A DNA stretch of 64,000 bases from Jannaschia formosa (GTDB lineage: Bacteria; Pseudomonadota; Alphaproteobacteria; Rhodobacterales; Rhodobacteraceae): the NCBI RefSeq assembly GCF_003340555.1, contig NZ_QPLJ01000005.1:172036-236035 (forward strand), written 5' to 3'. The notes beneath the pieces are model-generated. The model was not told the DNA's origin. It worked only from the letters and a program-made list of their open reading frames with translations, and searched no databases. The stretch's first letter is position 1; each line of letters starts with the position of its first letter. This document shows positions 38,071 through 47,019 of this stretch, piece by piece. Made by a program: the position numbers and the translations under genes.

Positions 38071-39555
38071 TTACCACCATTTCTCGGGACGTGCCACGAA
38101 GCCCGCCCGCTCCTCGAGAGATTGTGCGACATTCATCAGGGCGCCCTCTTCCCAGGGCTTGCCGATCAGTTGCAGCCCCATCGGCAAGCCGCGCCGGTCC
38201 TGGCCCGTTGGCACCGCGATGCCGGGCAGCCCGGCGAGGTTCACGGTCACGGTGAAGACGTCGTTGAGATACATCTGGATCGGGTCGGCATCCTGCATTG
38301 CGCCGAGCTCGAACGCGCTGGACGGCGTGGCCGGGGTCAGGATCGCGTCGATGCCGTCGGCGAAGACGTCCTCGAAGTCCTTCTTGATGAGGGTGCGGAC
38401 CTTGCGGGCGCGGTTGTAGTAGGCGTCGTAGAAGCCCGCCGACAGGACGTAGGTCCCGACCATGACGCGGCGCTGGACCTCCGGTCCGAAGCCCTCGGCG
38501 CGGGTCTTCTCGTACATCTCGGTGATGCCGTCGCCCTGGCTCAGCTTCGCGCGATGGCCGAAGCGGACGCCGTCATAGCGCGCGAGGTTGGACGACGCCT
38601 CTGCCGGGGCGATGACGTAGTAGGTCGGCAGCGCGTATTTCGTGTGGGGCAGCGAGATGTGGCGGATCTCGGCGCCCGCGTCGCGCAGCATGTCGATGCC
38701 CTGTTGCCAGAGCGTATCGATCTCCTCCGGCATGCCGTCCATGCGGTATTCCTTCGGAATGCCGATGACCTGGCCGCGCACGTCGCCGGTCAGCATCGCC
38801 TCGAAATCCGGCACGGGCAGGTCGGCGGAGGTCGAATCCTTGGGGTCGTGGCCCGACATCGCCTTGAGGAAGATCGCCGCGTCGCGCACCGAGCGCGTCA
38901 TCGGCCCGGCCTGGTCGAGCGACGAGGCGAAGGCGACCACCCCCCAGCGCGAGCAGCGGCCATAGGTCGGCTTGATCCCGGTGATGCCGGTGAAGGCAGC
39001 GGGCTGGCGGATCGAGCCGCCGGTATCGGTGCCCAGCGCGCCGAGGCACAGATGCGCCGAGACGGCGGCGGCGGAGCCGCCCGAGGATCCGCCGGGCGTG
39101 AGGTTCGCATCGGAATTGCCTGCGCGCCACGGGTTCACCACGTCGCCATAGGTCGAGGTCTCGTTCGAGGACCCCATGGCGAACTCGTCCATGTTGAGCT
39201 TGCCCAGCATGACGGCGCCCGACCGGAACAGCTTGTCGGTGATCGTGCTCTCGTATTCGGGCCTGAAGCCTTCGAGGATGCGCGAGCCGGCCTGCGACGC
39301 CACGCCGCGCGTGCAGAACAGGTCCTTCACCCCGATCGGGATGCCGCACATGTCGGGCTGGTCGCCCCGGCGGATGCGTTCGTCGGCCGCCCTGGCCTGC
39401 TCGCGCGCGATCTCGGACGTGTGGTGGACGAAGGCGTTGAGCGCGCCAGCGCCCTCCACGGCCTCCAGATGCGCTTCGGTCAGGGCGAGCGCGGTCGTCT
39501 CGCCTGCGCGCAGCAGGTCGCGGGCCTCGGCGATGGTCAGGTCGGTCAGGCTCAT
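38071..39555 (-). CDS. gatA: Glutamyl-tRNA(Gln) amidotransferase subunit A
   Basis: A 494-residue amidase-signature enzyme. It releases ammonia from glutamine to convert Glu-tRNA(Gln) or Asp-tRNA(Asn). The catalytic Ser-cisSer-Lys triad is K77 in GVKDLF, S157 in [12 protein letters not shown] and S181 in [11 protein letters not shown]. It overlaps gatC by ATGA, so the two are translated together; gatB is elsewhere. Presence of GatCAB with AspRS in this window fits the indirect aminoacylation route common in alphaproteobacteria. Confidence 0.97.
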   Translation of the reverse strand: MSLTDLTIAEARDLLRAGETTALALTEAHLEAVEGAGALNAFVHHTSEIAREQARAADERIRRGDQPDMCGIPIGVKDLFCTRGVASQAGSRILEGFRPEYESTITDKLFRSGAVMLGKLNMDEFAMGSSNETSTYGDVVNPWRAGNSDANLTPGGSSGGSAAAVSAHLCLGALGTDTGGSIRQPAAFTGITGIKPTYGRCSRWGVVAFASSLDQAGPMTRSVRDAAIFLKAMSGHDPKDSTSADLPVPDFEAMLTGDVRGQVIGIPKEYRMDGMPEEIDTLWQQGIDMLRDAGAEIRHISLPHTKYALPTYYVIAPAEASSNLARYDGVRFGHRAKLSQGDGITEMYEKTRAEGFGPEVQRRVMVGTYVLSAGFYDAYYNRARKVRTLIKKDFEDVFADGIDAILTPATPSSAFELGAMQDADPIQMYLNDVFTVTVNLAGLPGIAVPTGQDRRGLPMGLQLIGKPWEEGALMNVAQSLEERAGFVARPEKWW

Positions 39556-39839
39556 TCGACCACCTTCGGGACGGCGAAGAAGCCCTCGCGCGCCTCGGGC
39601 GCGTTGGCCAGCACCGCCTTCGCCTGGTTGCCGTCGATCACGACGTCCTCGCGGCGCTTCAGCCGCATCGGCGTGACCGAGACCATCGGCTCGACCCCCT
39701 CGACATCGACTTCCTGCAACTGCTCGATGAAGCCGAGGATGGCGTTGAACTCTCCGGCGAGGGCCGGAAGCCGGTCCTCGGGGACGGCGATGCGCGCCAG
39801 CTTGGCGACGCGGCGCGCGGTCTCGGTGTCGATCGACAT
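39552..39839 (-). CDS. gatC: Glutamyl-tRNA(Gln) amidotransferase subunit C
   Basis: A 95-residue protein with the GatC pattern [40 protein letters not shown] and a C-terminal FFAVPKVVE. It wraps around GatA and stabilises the complex. GGAGG lies four bases before the ATG. It overlaps gatA by four bases and heads the pair. Confidence 0.96.
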   Translation of the reverse strand: MSIDTETARRVAKLARIAVPEDRLPALAGEFNAILGFIEQLQEVDVEGVEPMVSVTPMRLKRREDVVIDGNQAKAVLANAPEAREGFFAVPKVVE

Positions 39840-39937
39840 GGGGCCTCCGGGCGGGGTCGGGTGGCGGGACGTTCGAGGCGGTCTAGCGGGGCCGTGCGAC
39901 GGGTTCAATACAGGCCCGCGCGCCCGTTGTCCGGCGA

Positions 39938-40921
39938 TCAGGCCGGCAGCGTCAGTACCGCGGTCAGCCCTTCGGGCGCCCAGTCGTAGGTGATATTGCC
40001 CCTGGCGTTGCGCAGCACCGACTGCACGATCTTCGACCCGCCCTCGCGCGTGGGGGGCGTGACCTCGGGGCCGCCCCGTTCCTGCCAGGTCAGGCGCAGC
40101 TCGCCGTCGCTCCGCTCCCAGGACAGGTCGATGTGACCGGCGTTGTCGCTGAAGGCGCCGTATTTCACCGCGTTCGTCGCCAGCTCGTGCAGCGACAGGG
40201 TCAGCGGCGTGATCTGCGCAGGCGGCAGCCGCAGGCTCGCCCCCGAGAGCCGGTATTGCCGCTCGCCCAGGGGCGCATAGGCGTTCATGATGACCGCGAC
40301 CGTATCCGAGACCGTGGTCGCGTCGGGGTCCTCGAAGGTCCTCAGATGGGCCGCGCCCAGAAGCTGCAGCCGGTCGGAGACGATCTTGGCGAAGCTCTCG
40401 ACATCGGTCACTTCGCGCGCGGTCATCCGCACGGTGATGGCCATGACGTTGATGATGTTGCGCAGGCGGTGGGTGCGTTCCTGCATCTCCAGCGCGATCG
40501 CCTCGCGCTCGGCGGCGCGCTTGTCGGTGACGTCGAGCTGCGACCCGAAATGCAGCACCCGCTGGCCCTCGGCGTCGATGATCGGCCCGATCTGCAGGGC
40601 GTTGTCGAAGCGCGTTCCGTCCTTGCGGTAGTTGACGATCTCGACCGTGGTGACCCGGTCGCCCTTGATGCTCTCGCGCAGGGCCTGAAGGCTTTCGGGC
40701 GTCGTCCCGGGGCCCTGCAGGAAGCGGCAGTTCCGGCCCATCACGTCCTGCGCCTCGTAGCCCGTAAGCTCCAGGAAGGCCGGGTTGACGTAGACGATCG
40801 GGTCGTCGGGCATGTTCGGGTTGGTGACGCAGAGCGGCAGCCGCACCTGTTCCAGCATCTGCAGGACGCTGTCGCTGAGCGGGCCGAAGGTGCGCTCGTC
40901 GAGCGTGGCGGAATCGGGCAT
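39938..40921 (-). CDS. Blue-light LOV-domain HWE-type histidine kinase
   Basis: A 327-residue soluble sensor kinase. The PAS/LOV domain spans about residues 20-135, with the photoadduct Cys C65 in [13 protein letters not shown], and [19 protein letters not shown] in the flavin-facing sheet. The J-alpha-like linker leads into the HWE phosphoacceptor helix ([19 protein letters not shown]). The ATPase part has [13 protein letters not shown] and the W-x-E of LTWQERGG. Members autophosphorylate on blue light and act through PhyR-type or single-domain regulators. The start was placed at [11 protein letters not shown]; an upstream ATG at 40963 lacks a ribosome site. No response regulator lies adjacent. 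Confidence 0.9.
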   Translation of the reverse strand: MPDSATLDERTFGPLSDSVLQMLEQVRLPLCVTNPNMPDDPIVYVNPAFLELTGYEAQDVMGRNCRFLQGPGTTPESLQALRESIKGDRVTTVEIVNYRKDGTRFDNALQIGPIIDAEGQRVLHFGSQLDVTDKRAAEREAIALEMQERTHRLRNIINVMAITVRMTAREVTDVESFAKIVSDRLQLLGAAHLRTFEDPDATTVSDTVAVIMNAYAPLGERQYRLSGASLRLPPAQITPLTLSLHELATNAVKYGAFSDNAGHIDLSWERSDGELRLTWQERGGPEVTPPTREGGSKIVQSVLRNARGNITYDWAPEGLTAVLTLPA

Positions 40922-41006
40922 GGTGGCGGTAATCCTCGGCGATCCCGGTGCGGCGGGATCCATCTTGCGGCATGTCGTGGTCCGACAGTTGAGGGCGGGG
41001 GTCAAG

Positions 41007-41720
41007 TTAACCTTTCTGAAGCGACCGGGTCCCCTCCCTCGGCGGGGGCGGTCGGATGGCCCCTTGCGGCGGGGCGGCAGGACCCGGGCGGCGGCGCAGG
41101 TAGATCTCCAGCAGGATCAGGTGCGGCAGGAAGAAGCCGACGAACATCGCCTGGTCGAAAGGCCCGTCGAAAGAGGGGGTTGAGCCCGCGCCCCCCGACG
41201 CCGCATGCCACAGCCCGTATTGCACCCGGTAGAGCCAGGATCCGATCGCCAGCCATGTCAGCCGCAGGCCCCAGCGGCGGTGACGCGCGATGTCCCGGCC
41301 GGCATGACGTAGCGTCATGATCGCCGCTCCGGCCAGCAGCACCCCGTAGAGCGCGAAGCCCGCGCTCATCCCCGCGCCGCCGATGGTGCCCTGCCGGGCG
41401 ATGTAGGTCAGGCCCCCGGCGGCGGTGAGCAGCGCGCCGAAGACCACGATCCGCCCCGAGACGCGGTGCACCCGAGGCCAGCGGTCGCGGATTGCGGCGA
41501 CCGGCTGCAGCAGCGCCAGCAGCGTGACGGCGGCCCCGGCGATCATGTGGACGAAGAGCGCGCGGCTCGCGGCGCCGTCCTCCGGGTGCAGGAAGCGGGT
41601 CGGCTCGGCCTGCGCCATGTCCAGCCCGTCGATCCCCTGCAGGGCCGAGACCAGCGCGAAGGGCAGCGCCGTCAGCAGCGCGAAGCCGATCAGCAGCGTC
41701 AGCGGGCGCGGCATCGTCAT
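41007..41720 (-). CDS. DUF2306 family membrane protein
   Basis: A 237-residue protein with about six hydrophobic helices (LTLLIGFALLTALPFALVSA at the start). It has the DUF2306 motif H-R-x-x-G-R in RVHRVSGRIVVFGALL and a second RHRRWGLRLTWLAIGSWLYR. The C-terminal tail is Pro/Arg-rich and cytosolic. Function is not established for this family. It lies 85 bases upstream of the LOV kinase on the same strand and might be co-transcribed. Start at 41720 or two codons later. Confidence 0.8.
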   Translation of the reverse strand: MTMPRPLTLLIGFALLTALPFALVSALQGIDGLDMAQAEPTRFLHPEDGAASRALFVHMIAGAAVTLLALLQPVAAIRDRWPRVHRVSGRIVVFGALLTAAGGLTYIARQGTIGGAGMSAGFALYGVLLAGAAIMTLRHAGRDIARHRRWGLRLTWLAIGSWLYRVQYGLWHAASGGAGSTPSFDGPFDQAMFVGFFLPHLILLEIYLRRRPGPAAPPQGAIRPPPPREGTRSLQKG

Positions 41721-41912
41721 GGGGCGGGCTCCTGTCCCGGGCGGAAGACGGAGCGATTCTAGCGGCGGGGCGCGATCCGGCCAATCGGGCGCGCGGCCGC
41801 AGCCCCTGCCTTGCTGTGCTGCCGAGCACCAGATGCGGACCGGGGCGGTCTCACCATCGGATCTGACACGAAACCGTTCCGCGCAAGCGAGGCAGGTCCG
41901 GCTCCTGCCGGC

Positions 41913-42860
41913 CTAGATCGGCGGGGCGGCGCGCTCGGTCACCAGCTGTCTGGCGGTGACCCTCTCACGGTGGATCATGTACATCCCCGCGCCGATGATG
42001 ATGGCAATGCCGATCAGGGTCAGCGTGTTGGGGAAGTCCCGGAACACCAGATAGCCCAGCAAGGTCGCCACCGGCAACTCCAGGTATTGCAGCGGGGCCA
42101 GAGTGGCGGAGGGAGCCAGGGACAGTGCGTAGGTCATCATCATGTGGCTGAGCGCGGCGAAGAACCCCACGCCCAGCAGCCAGAGCCATGCAACGCCCTC
42201 GGGCCAGACCGGATCGAGCGAGGCGACGCCCGACCCTTCGGCGAGGATCATCACCGGCAGGCAGAACAGGCTGGCGATCAGGCCGGTGTGGAATTGCAGC
42301 GTCACGGGATGAACCTGGCGCGACAGCCCGCGCGTCACGAGAACGTAGAACGCGAAGGCCACGGCCGTGCCGATCGGGAACAGCGCCACGACGCCGAAGG
42401 CCGCGAAACTGGGCTGGATCACGAACAGGACACCCAGGAACCCCACGGCGGCGGCCCCGACGCGGCGGGGGCCGACATCCTCGCCCATGTAGAACTTGCC
42501 CACCAGCAGCACGATGAACGGGGCCACGAACACGATCGCGAGCGCGTCCGCCAAGGGCATCACGCTGATCGCCGCGATGAAGCAGAAGGTGGCGACCAGC
42601 AGGAGGACCGCGCGGAACACCAGGGCCACCCAATGCCCGCGCGGGACCCGCATCGACAGGCCCATGACCCAGATGACCGGCGCCATCAGCACGCATTGCA
42701 CGATGAAGCGCGCGGCCGTGATCTGTCCGACCGGGACGGTGTCCGAAGCCAGCTTGGCCGCCACGTCGAGCAGGGGCGCGGTCAGGCAGAACCCCAGCAT
42801 CAGGGCGACACCGGCGAGGATGCGGTCCGTGGACGGGGCGGAGGAGGTGGCGTGCGTCAT
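41913..42860 (-). CDS. EamA/DMT-superfamily permease
   Basis: A 315-residue ten-helix transporter with two EamA repeats. The first includes LLDVAAKLASDTVPVGQITA and ARFIVQCVLMAPVIWVMGL. The second includes IGTAVAFAFYVLVTRGLSRQ and APLQYLELPVATLLGYLVFR before a cytoplasmic tail. Relatives export amino acids or other metabolites (RhtA/YdcZ types), but the substrate cannot be read here. The start was set at MTHATSSAPS; an ATG 14 codons upstream is the alternative. Confidence 0.9.
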   Translation of the reverse strand: MTHATSSAPSTDRILAGVALMLGFCLTAPLLDVAAKLASDTVPVGQITAARFIVQCVLMAPVIWVMGLSMRVPRGHWVALVFRAVLLLVATFCFIAAISVMPLADALAIVFVAPFIVLLVGKFYMGEDVGPRRVGAAAVGFLGVLFVIQPSFAAFGVVALFPIGTAVAFAFYVLVTRGLSRQVHPVTLQFHTGLIASLFCLPVMILAEGSGVASLDPVWPEGVAWLWLLGVGFFAALSHMMMTYALSLAPSATLAPLQYLELPVATLLGYLVFRDFPNTLTLIGIAIIIGAGMYMIHRERVTARQLVTERAAPPI

Positions 42861-43236
42861 GGCTCCACGTAGGTCGATTTGCGGACTCCCGTCCATGCTC
42901 ATCGTGAGGCTGGAGGGCGAATGCGGGCGCCGCGATACGGGCCGTTTCAGGCTGGACACGGCGCCTTGGCATACTGTGACGGACGGCAGTCAGGGCGGCG
43001 TTCCGGACGTCGAGGTGCCGCGCGATGGGGCTTGCTGACCCGGAGGACTGCTGCGGAGAAGCCGACTCGCGGCATGGGGCTGCCAGCGAGCCGGCGACGA
43101 GGGCGCGCGCGCGTCTTGCTCCGTATCCTGTGACCACGAAGAGTCCAGTGAGCCTGGCGGTTGGTCCCCGGGTCTCCCCCTGCGGTCCAGAGCGGCCCGG
43201 AGTCATGCCGAGGGCGGAAGCGACGTCACCGCCGTC
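42861..43236. other. Gene-free stretch of 376 bases
   Basis: The frames in this interval are GC-biased shadows without motifs. It separates the DMT permease from the MFS gene, both on the minus strand, and must contain the DMT promoter. No terminator or repeat was recognised. Confidence 0.5.
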
Positions 43237-44862
43237 TCACTTCGCCTCCCGCCGCCGACCGGGGGTGGTGCGCAACTCCCAGACCGTGTGTCGTTCGATC
43301 ATGCGGTGGACGCGGATCGGGTGGGGGCCGCGGTGCAGGGCGCGGAGCTTCTCGAAGTTCTCGACATCCTCCTCGGTGCGGCGCTCGTGGTGGCGGATGT
43401 ATTCGACCCAGGTCGGGACGTGGTAGCTTTCGCTCCAGATGTCGGGGTTCTCCATGTCGCGCAGCAGGGTCCAGTGGCCGGCGCCGTCGCGGATGCGGAT
43501 GCGGCGGCGTTCGGCCATCAGGTCGAGGAAGCGCGGCACGTCGGCCTCGTCGATGGTGAAGTCGACCATGACCATGATCGGTCCGCTGCGCGGCTGGATG
43601 TCGAGCAGGAGCGTCGGCTCGACGAACCTGTTGGCCGGGTCGAGGCGCATCTCCGCCCGGCCGGGCAGCGGCGCGACCGTGCCGAAGGCAAGCCCGACCC
43701 CCATCGCGAGGCCCGCGCCGACGAGTGCTGCGGCCATGCCGCTGCCCTCGGCCAGCGCGCCCCAGATCCAGCTTCCCGCGGCCATCCCGCCGAAGGTGCC
43801 GGTCTGGTAGAGCGCGAGGACGCGGCCCACGACCCAGCGGGGCGTCGAGAGCTGGATCGTGGTGTTCAGCAGCGACAGCGCGAGGACCCAAGCCGATCCG
43901 GCGAGGAACAGGACAGCCCCCGCGACGACGACCGGCGGGGCGAGCGCCAGGGCCAGGTAGCAGATCGCATAGCCGCCGAAGGCGATGCGGATGATGGCCT
44001 CGTTCTCGAACCGCTGCCGCAGGCGCTGGCTCGCCATCGCGCCGGTGACGGCGCCGACGCCGAAGGCGCCGAGCAGCAGACCGTAGGTGAGCGAGGTGCC
44101 GCCGAGCGTGTCGCGGACGATCACCGGCAGCAGGGCCTGCAGGGCGATCGCCGAGACCCCGAAGAGGAACGCCCGCAGGATCGTGCGGATCAGGTTGGGC
44201 GACAGCGCGACGTAGCGCAGCCCGGCGGCGAAGGCGCTGCCGAACTGCTCCCGCGGCAGCCGGCTGGCCTTTGGTTTGGGCTTCCAGGCCAGCAGGGCGG
44301 CGATGATCGCGACGTAGCTCGCAGCATTCACGGCGAAGGCGGCCGCGGCCCCGAAGACGGCGACGATGGCGCCGCCCGCCGCGGGCCCGACGCTGCGCAT
44401 CATGTTGAAGCCCATCGAGTTGACCGAGACGGCACTGGGCAGCTCCGCCTTGGTCACGAGGTCGCCGACCGTCGCCTGCCAGGACGGGTTGTTGAGCGCC
44501 GTGCCGCAGCCGATCAGGAAGGTGAAGGACAGAAGCAGCCAGGGTGTGAGCCACCCCTCGTAGGCGAGGAAGGCGAGGCCGACGGAGGCCGCGCACATGA
44601 AGGCCTGCGCCCAGAGCATGATCTGCCGGCGGTCGAAATTGTCGGCGAAGACGCCTGCCGTCAGCGAGAAGATCATGATCGGCAGCGTGACCGAGGACTG
44701 GACCAGCGCCACCATGCTCTCGGACGAGGTCAGCGAGGTCATCAGCCAGGCCGCGCCGACGGCCTGGACGATGCCGCCGAAGTTCGAGGCGAGCGTCGCG
44801 AACCAGAGGTTGCGGAAGGCCGGGTTCCGGAAGACCGCGAGTTGGGAGGAGGGCTCCGCCAT
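43237..44862 (-). CDS. MFS transporter with C-terminal monooxygenase-like domain
   Basis: A 541-residue protein. Residues 1-410 form an MFS_3/EntS-type exporter of about 12 helices (FRNLWFATLASNFGGIVQAV, FADNFDRRQIMLWAQAFMCA, RWVVGRVLALYQTGTFGGMA). The soluble C-terminal 120 residues (MVMVDFTIDEADVPRFLDLM, HWTLLRDMENPDIWSESYHV, RHHERRTEEDVENFEKLRAL) look like an antibiotic-biosynthesis-monooxygenase-type dimeric barrel. This fusion is known in DUF894-type MFS proteins. The tail might sense or modify the exported compound. It is followed on the same strand from an SDR gene six bases upstream. Confidence 0.9.
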   Translation of the reverse strand: MAEPSSQLAVFRNPAFRNLWFATLASNFGGIVQAVGAAWLMTSLTSSESMVALVQSSVTLPIMIFSLTAGVFADNFDRRQIMLWAQAFMCAASVGLAFLAYEGWLTPWLLLSFTFLIGCGTALNNPSWQATVGDLVTKAELPSAVSVNSMGFNMMRSVGPAAGGAIVAVFGAAAAFAVNAASYVAIIAALLAWKPKPKASRLPREQFGSAFAAGLRYVALSPNLIRTILRAFLFGVSAIALQALLPVIVRDTLGGTSLTYGLLLGAFGVGAVTGAMASQRLRQRFENEAIIRIAFGGYAICYLALALAPPVVVAGAVLFLAGSAWVLALSLLNTTIQLSTPRWVVGRVLALYQTGTFGGMAAGSWIWGALAEGSGMAAALVGAGLAMGVGLAFGTVAPLPGRAEMRLDPANRFVEPTLLLDIQPRSGPIMVMVDFTIDEADVPRFLDLMAERRRIRIRDGAGHWTLLRDMENPDIWSESYHVPTWVEYIRHHERRTEEDVENFEKLRALHRGPHPIRVHRMIERHTVWELRTTPGRRREAK

Positions 44863-44868
44863 GCCCCG

Positions 44869-45570
44869 TCAGAAGGTCTCGACCCAGGGGCGCACCGCGA
44901 TCTCGTGCGTCCAGGCGCTGCGGTCCTGTTCGATCAGGTGCCGATAGGTGCGGGCGATGGCGTCGGGCCGCAGCATGGAGCCGGGCCGGTCCCCGGGCTC
45001 GACGCGCCCCGGGTTCAGGATGGCGCCGTCGATATTGACCCAGGCGACGTGGATGCCTTCGGGGTGCAGCTCGCGCGCCATGCTCTCGGCCAGGCCGCGC
45101 TGCGCGAACTTGCCCATGGCGAAAGGCGCCGAACGGGGGAAGCCCTTCACGCCGGCGGAGGCGCCGGTGAAGAGGATCGTGCCGCGGCAGCCGTCCACCG
45201 GCTCGGCGTCCAGCATCCGCCGCGCGGCGTGCTTGCCCGTAAGGAACGCGCCGACCGCCGTGACCTCGATGGCGCGCCGCACGTCCCCTACGTCAAGCTC
45301 CGCCACCGGGCCGCGCACCCGCGCGGAGGGATTGTAGATCACGACCCGCGGCGGCCGGGGCAGGGCGTCGAACAGGGCCGCGACCGCTGCCTCGTCGGTC
45401 GCGTCGAGCAGGACCGTCTCCGCCCCGGTCCCGGCGGCGACCTCCCGCATCTTCGCACCGCTTCGCGCGGCGAGCGTCAGATCGTGGTCGCGCGCCAGCT
45501 CCCGCGCGAGGGCGGCCGACAGCCCGTCCCCGACCCCGATGATGACGGCCCGCGGTTTATCCATCGTCAC
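44869..45570 (-). CDS. SDR-family protein with Phe at the catalytic Tyr position
   Basis: A 233-residue short-chain dehydrogenase fold: AVIIGVGDGLSAALAREL, LAARSGAKMREVA and the N-x-S-like VVIYNPSARVRG. The active-site Ser is kept (TGASAGVKG), but the Y-x-x-x-K reads F-A-M-G-K, so the hydroxyl donor is lost while the Lys remains. Classical reductase chemistry would be impaired; it may bind NAD(P) without turnover or use a variant mechanism. Its stop lies six bases before the MFS start, so the two are an operon. Start at 45570 or two codons later. Confidence 0.85.
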   Translation of the reverse strand: MTMDKPRAVIIGVGDGLSAALARELARDHDLTLAARSGAKMREVAAGTGAETVLLDATDEAAVAALFDALPRPPRVVIYNPSARVRGPVAELDVGDVRRAIEVTAVGAFLTGKHAARRMLDAEPVDGCRGTILFTGASAGVKGFPRSAPFAMGKFAQRGLAESMARELHPEGIHVAWVNIDGAILNPGRVEPGDRPGSMLRPDAIARTYRHLIEQDRSAWTHEIAVRPWVETF

Positions 45571-45635
45571 GTTCCCCGAAGCCCGGCGACCTGCTTGACC
45601 TCGCAGATCACTTCACATACCTCGTAAGACGCTAA

Positions 45636-45674
45636 GCGGGCGTTGTGTAGTGGTAAGACCTCAGCCTTCTAAGC
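45636..45674 (+). pseudogene. tRNA-Gly 5'-half fragment
   Basis: The first 39 bases of a tRNA-Gly(TCC)-like gene are present: acceptor GCGGGCG, D-arm with TAGTGGTAAGAC, and TCAGC-CTTCTAA-GC. The anticodon position reads TCT instead of TCC. The 3' half (T-arm and CGCCCGC) is missing, and a decayed IS begins 20 bases later. It is a remnant, probably left when mobile DNA integrated. Confidence 0.75.
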
Positions 45675-45710
45675 AAGGTGGATGGGTTTGACCGGCCTTG
45701 TTGCACGAAG

Positions 45711-46924
45711 CCTGCCCCGGCCCGCTACCGCATCCTGATCTCGTCCGCCTGCAATACGTCGCTGCGTGAGCATGGATCGCTGACTGTCTGGTTCGGCCCT
45801 CCGGCGCCCTGGCAGGCGGCGCCATCGGGCAAGCGCGGCGGCCAGCTGGTCTATGGCGACGCCGCCATCCAGGCATGTCTGACAGTGAAGGTCCTTTTCA
45901 GCCTGCCGCTTCGCCAGGTGAGCCGGCACGGCGCCAATGACGGTGTGGATTGCCCCGCTTGCGGCATCGCGATGTGTCAGGGTGGGAACTGCTGAGCCTT
46001 CCACCGAAGGGAGCCGTCCATGGACCGGCCTATCACCTTCGGCCTCGATCCGCCGCCCCGCAGGCGATTTGCCCTGCAAATCTGCCGAGAGGGAGACCAA
46101 GAGCGTTTTCCAGCTGCACGGGATCGACGGCGAGGGGCGGGTCGTCCTTCGCCGTCAGCTGCGGCGCGCGCAAATGCAGGCATTCTTCGAGCGGCTGGGA
46201 CCGTGCCTCATCGGAATGGAAGCGTGCTCGTTCGTCGGGGAAACGGTCCCCCGGACCGCTCCCCGACGAATGGCATGCGCGCAAGCATGGCGGCGTGCGC
46301 AGGCGGGTTTGGCGCAAGGTGCATCTGGCCATGGACGAGGCGACCCTAAAGGTCCGGGCCGTCGAGATCACCGGCAGCGACGTCGGCGATGCGCCTGTGT
46401 TGCCTGATCTGCTCGTCCAGATCCCCAAGGCCGAAGCAATCGCCCCCGTCAAAGGCCCCTCTCGGGACATCGCTGCGCGATGCCCTGCCGGGCAATGGAC
46501 CGCGCCCACGACACCCGCGGCTGCCGCGACGCCATCGCGGGCCGGGGCGCGGACGCGCTCGCCTTTGTGCTCGAACCGATGGCGCACAAGGCTCGCTCCC
46601 GCCCAGGCGCAACGCCAGGCCGTGGAAGAAGGAAAGCCCCCGGGGCGGCAGGCAGGAACGAGGCCCTGCGTGCCATCAAGCGCCTCGGCCGGACCATCTG
46701 GCGGCACTGGAGCGGCTATCCCCGCCGAAGCTGTGTCCAAACGAAGATGACCTGCATGAAGCTGCTCGGCCAGAAGCTCATGGCCGTTCGGCATCGGCCT
46801 CGGACCGAGGGCGGCTCGATGCCTCACCTTCGACCGCCAGACCGCCGAACTCCAGGTCCGCATCGCCATCCTCAACCGCCTCACCGCGCTCGGCATCCCC
46901 GTCACAGAACCGTCGTCTGAGCCG
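45711..46924 (+). pseudogene. IS5-family transposase, multiple frameshifts
   Basis: The order of conserved IS903-group segments is kept but distributed over all three plus frames. The N-terminal block lies at 45711-45915, a middle block at 46275-46430 (VWRKVHLAMDEATLKVRAVE), and the C-terminal blocks at 46600-46924. The DDE catalytic set cannot be reconstructed as one protein. The central part that would join N and middle blocks is replaced by IS110-derived sequence. Confidence 0.8.
46090..46230 (+). mobile_element. IS110-family N-terminal fragment nested in the IS5 relic
   Basis: One frame encodes TKSVFQLHGIDGEGRVVLRR and continues QLRRAQMQAFFERLGPCLIG-MEACS. This is the DEDD-type N-terminal region of IS110 transposases (K-x-V-F-Q-x-H-G, then E-A-C). 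It stops abruptly afterwards. No IS110 ends were identified. Confidence 0.75.
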
Positions 46925-47019
46925 ATCGGGCCAAGGGGCGATCAGCCTCCAGACGTTCCGTGCAATAGTGCCACGTCCGATCCGAGCATGCCGGCCGCTG
47001 TGGACAGCGTAATGTTCCG

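Larger units (their letters stand above)
45694..46972 (+). mobile_element. Decayed IS5-family (IS903-group) element carrying an IS110 fragment
   Basis: The left end GGCCTTGTTGCACGAAGCC (45694-45712) and a degenerate right end (TTCCGTGCAATAGTGCC, 46956-46972) resemble IS903-type terminal repeats. Between them the transposase reads in pieces: ARYRILISSACNTSLREHGS to IQACLTVKVLFSLPLRQ, later RKHGGVRRRVWRKVHLAMDE to VGDAPVLPDLL, and finally TIWRHWSGYPRRS with ELQVRIAILNRLTALGIPVT, in several frames. A foreign IS110-like piece interrupts it. No intact transposase remains. Confidence 0.85.

Noticed and set aside
43288-45627. Plus-strand open frame of 779 codons opposite the MFS and SDR genes
   Set aside because: It crosses two genuine minus-strand genes, and its product is low-complexity and charged.
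45636-45710. Functional tRNA-Arg(TCT) gene
   Set aside because: The anticodon position reads TCT, but acceptor and T-arm partners are missing downstream and the body matches tRNA-Gly(TCC). It is a fragment.
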